Shown: one piece after another, positions 1 to 5,145 of the stretch
Position numbering within the stretch: the first letter of the stretch is position 1
Layout: every line of letters begins with the position of its first letter
NCBI GenBank assembly: GCA_030654635.1
Contig: JAURXE010000028.1
Location: 1 to 5,145 of the forward strand
DNA: 5,145 bases
Reading direction: 5' to 3'
DNA from: Pseudomonas sp.
GTDB taxonomy: Bacteria; Pseudomonadota; Gammaproteobacteria; Pseudomonadales; Pseudomonadaceae
Translations under genes and position numbers: made by a program
The notes under the pieces: model-generated
What the model saw: the letters and a program-made list of their open reading frames with translations, nothing else
What the model was told of the DNA's origin: nothing
The model's database searches: none

Positions 1-41
1 CGTCGCGACGTAAAAGTTCTGGTGGGCTGAAGCCCACCCTA
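1..41. repeat. Short inverted repeats upstream of the dehydrogenase
   Basis: Bases 1-10 (CGTCGCGACG) form a perfect 10-base palindrome at the window edge. Bases 21-38 form a perfect 8-bp inverted repeat, GGTGGGCT-GA-AGCCCACC, followed by CTACC. From memory, the GGTGGGCT/AGCCCACCCTAC type is a common intergenic repeat in pseudomonads. There is no T-run on either side, so it is not a clear intrinsic terminator. It may separate the dehydrogenase from an upstream gene outside the window. The window edge may truncate a larger element. Confidence 0.55.
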
Positions 42-63
42 CCGAATTGACCGAATTTCATTT

Positions 64-68
64 GAGAG
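64..68 (+). promoter_or_regulatory. Ribosome-binding site of the dehydrogenase gene
   Basis: GAGAG lies 8 bases before the ATG at 77. It decides that start over the in-frame TTG at 47, which has no purine-rich tract at a suitable distance and would add ten residues not typical of the family. Confidence 0.7.
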
Positions 69-76
69 ACATAACC

Positions 77-1570
<1,494 letters not shown>

Positions 1571-1590
1571 GCAGCTAGGTTGAGTCAAAC

Positions 1591-1620
1591 AAAAAGGCCC
1601 GTCTTGAGACGGGCCTTTTT
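1591..1620. terminator. Strong bidirectional intrinsic terminator after the dehydrogenase
   Basis: A perfect 13-bp inverted repeat, AAAAAGGCCCGTC / GACGGGCCTTTTT, has a TTGA loop (1604-1607). It starts 20 bases after the stop codon. The GC-rich core with an A-run on one side and a T-run on the other makes it competent on both strands. It separates the dehydrogenase transcript from the puuD unit. Confidence 0.93.
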
Positions 1621-1836
1621 GCCTGATATTTCAGTGCCGCGCGGGCGCGGCATCGGTGCAGTGTTTCAAGTCCCAGGCTGGTTTGTCTGGACGCTTGAGT
1701 CGGCACCTCTTGCAGGGCCAGGCATGTGGACATGCCGTCAGCGCGTAACCCGCGCGAAAGCCCCTGTCGAGACCGTTGTCATAAGGGCAGCCCACTTCAA
1801 ACCATTTAGAATCCACTTACGCTTGTGCGAGCTAGA
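1621..1836. other. Non-coding spacer with three GC-rich hairpins
   Basis: I see no convincing gene here. Three compact inverted repeats are present: TGCCGCGC-GG-GCGCGGCA (1635-1652), GGCATGT-GG-ACATGCC (1721-1736) and GCGCG-TAACC-CGCGC (1741-1755). None has a following T-run, so they do not look like terminators. They may be degenerate REP-like repeats. Open frames on both strands lack plausible ribosome-binding sites and known domains. Confidence 0.5.
1807..1812 (+). promoter_or_regulatory. Possible -10 box for puuD
   Basis: TAGAAT matches the sigma-70 -10 consensus at 5 of 6 positions. It would start transcription near 1819, about 18 bases before the structured leader. The -35 region at about 1784-1789 (AGGGCA) is poor, so the promoter may be activator-dependent or elsewhere. 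Confidence 0.25.
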
Positions 1837-1920
1837 GAAAAACCAGGCGAAAACGGCTGAGGACGCGGAGTTTACGGGTTGTAAATGAGCAGTCCGAAGC
1901 CGTTTTCAACGCAGTTTTTC
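1837..1920 (+). promoter_or_regulatory. 84-base rod-like inverted repeat in the puuD leader
   Basis: The segment folds symmetrically about a GGGTT loop (1876-1880). Paired arms from outside in are GAAAAAC/GTTTTTC (1837-1843 with 1914-1920), GAAAACGGCT/AGCCGTTTTC (1849-1858 with 1898-1907), GGAC/GTCC (1861-1864 with 1892-1895) and TTTAC/GTAAA (1871-1875 with 1881-1885). The 10-bp and 4-bp arms are separated by GA opposite GA, which could form tandem G-A pairs in RNA. The rod ends 48 bases before the puuD start and does not sequester the ribosome-binding site. It could be a cis-acting RNA leader, an operator region, or a small relic element. No known riboswitch class is recognised. Confidence 0.5.
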
Positions 1921-1953
1921 CGACGCGCAGCCGAGCGTAAGCGGGTTCTCAGA

Positions 1954-1959
1954 AGAGGA
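1954..1959 (+). promoter_or_regulatory. Ribosome-binding site of puuD
   Basis: AGAGGA lies 9 bases before the ATG at 1969. It favours this start over the in-frame ATG at 1885, which falls inside the inverted repeat and adds a basic 28-residue tail absent from E. coli PuuD. Confidence 0.8.
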
Positions 1960-1968
1960 CATCCTGCA

Positions 1969-2751
1969 ATGAGTAAACCCCTGATTGGCCTGCCCCTGTG
2001 CCGCTGGCAGCTGACCGACCGTGACATTGGCTGGTTTCACCTAGTCGGCGAAAAGTACATCAGTTCGGTCACCGGCTACGGTGCCTTCCCGCTGATGATC
2101 CCGGCGTTTGCCGATGAGCTGGACATGGACACCGTGCTCGACAGCGTCTCAGGCATCATGTTCGGCGGCTCGCTGTCCAACGTGCACCCAAGCTTCTACG
2201 GCGACGAACATCCGGGCCTGGGCCTGGCTGACAAACCGCGTGACGCCACAGTTTTGCGGCTGATGCGCGCTTGCCTAGAACGTGGCATTCCCTTTATTGG
2301 CATCTGCCGTGGTGTGCAGGAAATGAACGTGCTGTTTGGCGGCACCCTGCACCGCGAAGTACATGCGGTGGAAGGTCGCCTCGATCACCGCGAAGTGAAA
2401 GATGTGCCGGACGACGTGGCCTACGGCCCGATCCACAACGTCACCCTCACCGAAGGCGGCGTGTTGCACCAGGTGATCGGCGCCCACCAAATGGCGGTCA
2501 ATTCGCTGCACGGCCAGGGCATCGACCGCCTCGGTGACGGTTTGCAAATCGAGGCGGTGGCCGAAGATGGGCAGATAGAAGCTGTCAGCGTAATCGGCGC
2601 CAAAGCCTTCGCCCTAGGCGTGCAATGGCACCCGGAATATCGCTATTGGGAGAACCCGCAGTACGACAAGTTGCTGGGGGCGTTTCATCAGGCGGCGAGG
2701 GAGTACCAGGCAAAAAAGCTTGAGCGCCGCGGGGAGGCGGAGGGGGCTTAA
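1969..2751 (+). CDS. puuD: Gamma-glutamyl-gamma-aminobutyrate hydrolase, PuuD/PauD family
   Basis: This 260-residue cytoplasmic enzyme has the class I glutamine-amidotransferase fold (peptidase C26). E. coli PuuD, about the same length, hydrolyses gamma-glutamyl-GABA to glutamate and GABA in the gamma-glutamylated putrescine pathway. The catalytic triad is visible: nucleophile Cys113 in GICRGVQE (111-118), and His221 and Glu223 in GVQWHPE (217-223). Other segments shared with E. coli PuuD as I recall it are GGSLSNVHPSFYG (66-78), GGTLHRE (124-130), LDHRE (138-142), VNSLHGQG (177-184) and EAVSVI (204-209). Pseudomonads carry several paralogues named PauD or SpuA, which may act on different gamma-glutamyl conjugates. 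The gene stands alone between two terminators with a long structured leader, and no other polyamine gene is beside it. The nearby dehydrogenase could consume the beta-alanine arm of polyamine breakdown. The C-terminal tail (about 250-260) is charged and probably disordered. The family is secure; the exact substrate is inferred. Confidence 0.93.
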   Translation: MSKPLIGLPLCRWQLTDRDIGWFHLVGEKYISSVTGYGAFPLMIPAFADELDMDTVLDSVSGIMFGGSLSNVHPSFYGDEHPGLGLADKPRDATVLRLMRACLERGIPFIGICRGVQEMNVLFGGTLHREVHAVEGRLDHREVKDVPDDVAYGPIHNVTLTEGGVLHQVIGAHQMAVNSLHGQGIDRLGDGLQIEAVAEDGQIEAVSVIGAKAFALGVQWHPEYRYWENPQYDKLLGAFHQAAREYQAKKLERRGEAEGA

Positions 2752-2780
2752 TTAGTGCTGCGTTGAGCGGTTGATTGAAA

Positions 2781-2817
2781 CAATAAGGCCCGTCCAGTGA
2801 CGGGCCTTATTGTTTTT
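2781..2817. terminator. Strong intrinsic terminator after puuD
   Basis: A perfect 14-bp stem, CAATAAGGCCCGTC / GACGGGCCTTATTG (2781-2794 with 2799-2812), has a CAGT loop and is followed by TTTTT at 2813-2817. It begins 29 bases after the stop codon. Its inner 10 bp, AAGGCCCGTC, is identical to that of the terminator after the dehydrogenase. Confidence 0.93.
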
Positions 2818-2821
2818 GGCG

Positions 2822-2893
2822 TTGATGGCTGCCGGCGGTTTTTTTAACCATCAAGGTGGACCAGTTGCGCGTTGTCCACCCTGGATATCCAGG
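2822..2893. repeat. Three abutting inverted repeats
   Basis: Three perfect inverted repeats lie end to end straight after the puuD terminator. They are TTGATGG/CCATCAA (2822-2828 with 2848-2854, enclosing a 7-T run at 2839-2845), GGTGGAC/GTCCACC (2855-2861 with 2874-2880), and the 14-base palindrome CCTGGATATCCAGG (2880-2893). I see no gene here. A repeat element or the edge of one is likely. Confidence 0.5.
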
Positions 2894-2940
2894 CCGTTCG
2901 CTACTCTCCCAAACACCTCGGTCCCCCAGATGCCGGGTGC

Positions 2941-3070
2941 GTTTTCTCTTTGGTTACTTTCTCTTTCGCGCAAGCGCAGCGCAGTAACAGCCGTAGGCTG
3001 GCCCGCAGGGCGAGCGTAGCGAGTCAAGAGAAAGTGACTCGGCGTAAAGCCGAAACCAGTAAGTAGTGCC
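2941..3070. repeat. Pseudomonad-type multi-hairpin intergenic repeat
   Basis: Outer arms GTTACTTTCTCTT (2953-2965) and AAGAGAAAGTGAC (3026-3038) are complementary at 12 of 13 positions. Inside and beside them lie small hairpins, mostly with three-base loops: GCG-CAG-CGC (2974-2982), CAGCC-GTA-GGCTG (2988-3000), GCCC-GCA-GGGC (3001-3011) and CGGC-GTAAA-GCCG (3040-3052). From memory, this pattern (TTTGGTTACTTTCTCTT... AAGAGAAAGTGACTCGGCGTAAAGCCG in type) recurs between genes in Pseudomonas and gives rise to spurious predicted proteins in several frames. Open frames here on both strands are best read as such artefacts. Confidence 0.65.
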
Positions 3071-3114
3071 AATCAATTTGCGGCGGATTGTCTTCGATAG
3101 CCGGGCCGGCGCAG

Positions 3115-3215
3115 CTGTGAGTGATGGGTATCGCTGCGCACCCATCAACCTCGCGGGCGCCGTGATTCTCCGGTCCGGTCAGGAGGCCGGAACGTAGCGC
3201 AGCGAAGGGCTCGCA
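3115..3215. repeat. Second intergenic repeat segment
   Basis: An 8-bp stem, TGATGGGT/ACCCATCA (3122-3129 with 3140-3147), encloses ATCGCTGCGC. It is followed by TCCGG/CCGGA (3169-3173 with 3187-3191) and by GTAGCGCAGCGAAGGG. Both remind me of repeats common in pseudomonad spacers. The remaining spacer, 3216-3315, shows no gene or clear promoter. Confidence 0.45.
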
Positions 3216-3315
3216 GCCTTGGTGCTATGGCCGGGGCAATCTCTCGCTATTCAGCCCGTCACTGATGGCAGCACTGCATGCCTGCGATCAGCTACAACAG
3301 TGGTTCCCCTATCAC

Positions 3316-3320
3316 GAGGA
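3316..3320 (+). promoter_or_regulatory. Ribosome-binding site of the ABA4-like gene
   Basis: GAGGA lies 7 bases before the ATG at 3328. It supports that start over the in-frame ATG at 3265, which would add 21 residues that are not membrane-like and has no upstream purine tract. Confidence 0.75.
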
Positions 3321-3327
3321 TGTCTCC

Positions 3328-3768
3328 ATGTTGGCTCCCAGCCAGAAGCGTTTATTTCAACTCTCCAGCCTTGTCGCCATGGGCGGTTGGGCTGTGCTTA
3401 TTTTGCTGCCCGGCTGGGCGTTGGGGCCGCGGGTGGTGCTGGCGGTGGCGATAGTGCTGCTCTGTGTGCTGTATGGCGTGAGCTTGGTGCAGGCGCTGAC
3501 CAGTCGCGGGGACCGCAGCTTGGGCAAGCCGGGTTTTTTCAGCTTGCGCGGGGTGCTGGCGCTGTTCAGCAACCCTAAGGCGGTGCTGGCCGCTTGGGTG
3601 CATATTCTCGCGTTCGATCTTTTGGCCGGGTTGTACATCCAGCAACAGGCTGCGCTGCAGGGCATCGGGCATCTGTGGTTGGTGCCGTGCTATCTGCTGA
3701 CGCTGATGTTCGGCCCGCTGGGCCTGCTGCTATTTCTGGGTGTCGGCCTGCTCCACGGCGCAGCTTAG
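3328..3768 (+). CDS. ABA4-like (DUF4281) family integral membrane protein
   Basis: This 146-residue protein is strongly hydrophobic with about four predicted membrane helices, near residues 12-30, 34-56, 84-106 and 116-142. There is a polar, basic loop (59-73) and no cleavable signal peptide. The signature AAWVHILAFDLLAGLYI (88-104) followed by LVPCYLLTLMFGPLGLLLF (118-136) matches what I know of the ABA4-like family, named for a plant protein needed for neoxanthin formation. The bacterial members have no established function that I know of. The His-Ala-Phe-Asp cluster (His92, Phe96, Asp97) inside a membrane segment is the most likely functional site. The gene has its own ribosome-binding site. 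No carotenoid gene is nearby, so a pigment role should not be assumed. The cytochrome gene follows 228 bases downstream with its own leader. Confidence 0.8.
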   Translation: MLAPSQKRLFQLSSLVAMGGWAVLILLPGWALGPRVVLAVAIVLLCVLYGVSLVQALTSRGDRSLGKPGFFSLRGVLALFSNPKAVLAAWVHILAFDLLAGLYIQQQAALQGIGHLWLVPCYLLTLMFGPLGLLLFLGVGLLHGAA

Positions 3769-3825
3769 GGTGCAAAAGTGTGCGTAAAGGGGGGCCGGTT
3801 TATTTTCCTGACGAAGCGGCGGTTG

Positions 3826-3857
3826 TGGGTACGGAAAGGTTCACACCTCCGGACCCA
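3826..3857 (+). other. Imperfect hairpin between the ABA4-like and cytochrome genes
   Basis: TGGGT (3826-3830) pairs with ACCCA (3853-3857), CGG (3832-3834) with CCG (3849-3851), and AGGT (3837-3840) with ACCT (3845-3848), around a TCAC loop. There is one mismatch and an AA bulge. No T-run follows, so it is a weak terminator candidate at most. The rest of the 3769-3925 spacer shows nothing I can name. Confidence 0.35.
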
Positions 3858-3927
3858 GCGCGCAGCGTTTGCCACCTCGGGTCATCCGCAACCTGCGATT
3901 TAGTTGATCTGCGCCGGGGTGTGGGCG

Positions 3928-3945
3928 GGGGCATGTCCCTATAGT
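3928..3945 (+). promoter_or_regulatory. Possible -10 box and adjoining palindrome before the cytochrome
   Basis: TATAGT (3940-3945) matches the sigma-70 -10 consensus at 5 of 6 positions and would give a leader of about 45 bases. The 12 bases just before it, GGGGCATGTCCC (3928-3939), form a near-palindrome with one mismatched pair, positioned where a regulator could bind. No good -35 box is seen at 3917-3923. Confidence 0.35.
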
Positions 3946-3983
3946 CGCCGCTCTCATTTCCCGCCCGTTTCAGAAACCAGGAA

Positions 3984-3988
3984 AAGGA
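3984..3988 (+). promoter_or_regulatory. Ribosome-binding site of the cytochrome gene
   Basis: AAGGA lies 8 bases before the ATG at 3997. That start puts a standard signal peptide at the very N-terminus, so the longer in-frame start at 3904 is not used. Confidence 0.8.
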
Positions 3989-3996
3989 CTGCCGCC

Positions 3997-4623
3997 ATGC
4001 GTCTGTTTGCCTTCGTGTTGTTCAGTCTGTTCGCCACCCAGGCTTTGGCCAATGAGGAGGCGATGCTGCGTTTCAATCAGCTGAATGCCGACCCCATTTT
4101 GCGCCAGCAGGCCTATGCCGCCGGACAAGAGCGGATTCTGTTCTGTGGTAACTGCCACGGGGTAAATGGCAACAGCAAGCGCCCGCATATTCCCAATCTG
4201 GCCCAGCAGAACCCGGTCTATCTGTTCAATGCCTTCGAGAAATTCGCCAGCGGCGAGCGCAAGGATTTCGTCATGTCCAAGCTGGCGCCGAGCCTGACGG
4301 CGGCGGATCGGGTCAATATCGCCATCTACTTCGGTCAGCAAAAACTCTTGCCGCACACCGATCCAGTCGATCCAGCGCTGCTGGCCCAGGGCGAGATCAA
4401 GTTCAAAACCATCTGCACTGCCTGCCATGGCGCCAATGCCGAAGGACGCGACAACACCCCGCGGCTGGCCGGTCAGCCCGGCGAGTATCTGCGCAAGGCG
4501 CTGACTCGTTTCCGTGACAAAGACCCGAGCCGCGCCGGCTCGGTGATGATGACCATCGCCGCCGATTTCAACGACCAGGAGATCAGCGCCCTGGCAGCGT
4601 ACCTGCAGCAGTTGCAGCCCTGA
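3997..4623 (+). CDS. Exported dihaem cytochrome c, c4-like
   Basis: This 208-residue precursor has a typical Sec signal peptide (1-18) with probable cleavage after ATQALA (13-18). The mature part consists of two class I cytochrome c domains. The haem sites are CGNCH (50-54) and CTACH (140-144). The likely distal methionine ligands are Met93 in FVMSKLAP and Met184 or Met185 in GSVMMTIAADF. The spacing from each CxxCH to its methionine is about 40 residues in both halves, consistent with an internal duplication. Cytochromes c4 are periplasmic or membrane-associated carriers that pass electrons from the bc1 complex toward terminal oxidases. Compared with the main pseudomonad cytochrome c4 as I recall it, this one is divergent and has an extra N-terminal segment (about 19-42) before the first haem. 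It could serve a specific dehydrogenase or reductase encoded elsewhere. No partner gene is adjacent. The gene converges with the minus-strand gene to its right. Confidence 0.92.
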   Translation: MRLFAFVLFSLFATQALANEEAMLRFNQLNADPILRQQAYAAGQERILFCGNCHGVNGNSKRPHIPNLAQQNPVYLFNAFEKFASGERKDFVMSKLAPSLTAADRVNIAIYFGQQKLLPHTDPVDPALLAQGEIKFKTICTACHGANAEGRDNTPRLAGQPGEYLRKALTRFRDKDPSRAGSVMMTIAADFNDQEISALAAYLQQLQP

Positions 4624-4634
4624 GGTTTAGGTGG

Positions 4635-4665
4635 GACGCGACTTAAGCCCGCGTCGCTCGCTTTT
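4635..4665 (+). terminator. Weak candidate terminator between convergent genes
   Basis: GACGCG (4635-4640) pairs with CGCGTC (4650-4655), followed after six bases by TTTT (4662-4665). A competing pair, GCCCGC (4647-4652) with GCGGGC (4673-4678), overlaps it and reaches the end of the minus-strand gene. The stem is short and the T-run displaced, so function is uncertain. Confidence 0.3.
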
Positions 4666-4677
4666 GCCGATGGCGGG

Positions 4678-5145
4678 CTACTTGGCATCTGGCTCGGCGG
4701 CTAACGCCTGCCAGTCGATTACCCCCATTGAGTCATTGGCGAATACCCCGAGCGTTTTACCGTCGCGGCTGCGTTGCAGTATCGAGTGGCCGGCGCTGAT
4801 GGCTGCGCCGGTGTGGTGGTTGTTGGCCTTGGCGTCTTGGGTTGGGCTGAACAACCAGCTGTGCGGGTCCTGCCAGCGCACGGCAGTGCCAGCAGGGTAG
4901 TGCCAGTCGCCGAGGTTGAGTGGCGCGCCCAATTCGCCCTCCCAGCGGCGTAGCCGTCTGGCCTCATCGAGTTCTATGCGCAGCTCGCGCAGGGTTAAAC
5001 CGAGAAAACTCAACGGCGGCTCTGCCGGTTCGTCATAGCTCAGCTGCCTGCCCGATTCGTCGGCGTACACCTGGCTGTTCGCCGGCCACACACCACCCGC
5101 AACGGTGGTCTGGGTGGCAAGCTGGCACTGGTGAAATTGCCATTG
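4678..5145 (-). CDS. Hypothetical protein, C-terminal 155 residues; 5' end outside the window
   Basis: The minus-strand frame is open from the right edge to a TAG at 4678-4680. The GTG at 5089-5091 is internal, because the frame continues unbroken through 5145, so the true start lies outside. I do not recognise the family. The visible part is soluble-looking, rich in Trp, Gly and charged residues, with no membrane segment. Two stretches resemble each other: TVAGGVWPANSQV (encoded by 5106-5068) and LGDWHYPAGTAVRW (4914-4873). They share a Gly-Trp-Pro-Ala-Gly/Asn-Ser/Thr-x-Val pattern, suggesting degenerate beta-rich repeats about 65 residues apart. The segment near 4996-4942 (LTLRELRIELDEARRLRRW) is charged. 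The C-terminus ends in AAEPDAK. The ORF coding sense and pseudomonad-like codon use support a real gene; function is unknown. Confidence 0.7.
   Translation of the reverse strand, partial: QWQFHQCQLATQTTVAGGVWPANSQVYADESGRQLSYDEPAEPPLSFLGLTLRELRIELDEARRLRRWEGELGAPLNLGDWHYPAGTAVRWQDPHSWLFSPTQDAKANNHHTGAAISAGHSILQRSRDGKTLGVFANDSMGVIDWQALAAEPDAK

Noticed and set aside
47..75. TTGACC and CATAAC with a 17-base spacer, resembling a sigma-70 promoter
   Set aside because: Transcription would begin at or inside the start codon of the dehydrogenase, leaving its good ribosome-binding site untranscribed.
1702..1713. GGCAC...TTGC resembling a sigma-54 promoter
   Set aside because: The gap between the two boxes is two bases too short for the -24/-12 spacing.
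1580..1888. Open frame of about 100 codons on the plus strand between the dehydrogenase and puuD
   Set aside because: It runs through the terminator and several hairpins, has no ribosome-binding site and shows no recognisable domain.
2953..3052. CRISPR-like array of short repeats
   Set aside because: The small hairpins differ in sequence and spacing, and there are no regular direct repeats with spacers.
2851..3148. Several open frames on both strands in the puuD to ABA4-like spacer
   Set aside because: They overlap one another within the repeat element; such translations are familiar artefacts of this repeat type in pseudomonads.
3352..3775. Long minus-strand frames opposite the ABA4-like gene
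   Set aside because: They are shadows of a GC-rich coding region; the plus-strand frame has a clear family signature and ribosome-binding site.
5092..5109. ACCACC-CGCAAC-GGTGGT perfect 6-bp hairpin
   Set aside because: It lies within the open reading frame of the right-edge gene and is explained by its codons; no T-run follows.

Overview
The window reads as chromosomal DNA of a Pseudomonas-type gammaproteobacterium. It is moderately GC-rich. Its two metabolic genes closely resemble the Pseudomonas beta-alanine/methylmalonate-semialdehyde dehydrogenase and the gamma-glutamyl-GABA hydrolase PuuD/PauD. Its intergenic spacers carry small-hairpin repeats of a kind I associate with pseudomonad genomes. 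Genus is an inference; no rRNA or other marker gene is present.

Layout, left to right. Bases 1-76: two short inverted repeats, then the ribosome-binding site of a CoA-acylating semialdehyde dehydrogenase (mmsA/bauC type, 77-1570), closed by a strong bidirectional terminator (1591-1620). Bases 1621-1968: non-coding, with three GC-rich hairpins, a weak possible -10 box and a striking 84-base rod-like inverted repeat (1837-1920) in the probable leader of puuD. Bases 1969-2751: puuD, a class I glutamine-amidotransferase-fold hydrolase, followed by a second strong terminator (2781-2817). Bases 2818-3327: gene-free and repeat-rich, with a run of three abutting inverted repeats and two multi-hairpin repeat elements. 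Bases 3328-3768: a small four-helix membrane protein of the ABA4-like (DUF4281) family. Bases 3769-3996: a leader with a structured hairpin and a possible promoter. Bases 3997-4623: an exported dihaem cytochrome c4-like protein. Bases 4678-5145, minus strand: the C-terminal part of an unrecognised protein that runs off the right edge and converges on the cytochrome gene.

How the genes fit together. The dehydrogenase and PuuD can be joined in one metabolic theme. Polyamine breakdown through gamma-glutamyl intermediates releases GABA and, from aminopropyl groups, beta-alanine; beta-alanine is transaminated to malonate semialdehyde, which the dehydrogenase converts to acetyl-CoA. The two genes have separate terminators and so are probably separate transcription units. 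The ABA4-like gene and the cytochrome have no evident pathway link to them or to each other. The most unusual element is the 84-base symmetrical inverted repeat upstream of puuD. No complete novel multi-gene system is visible.
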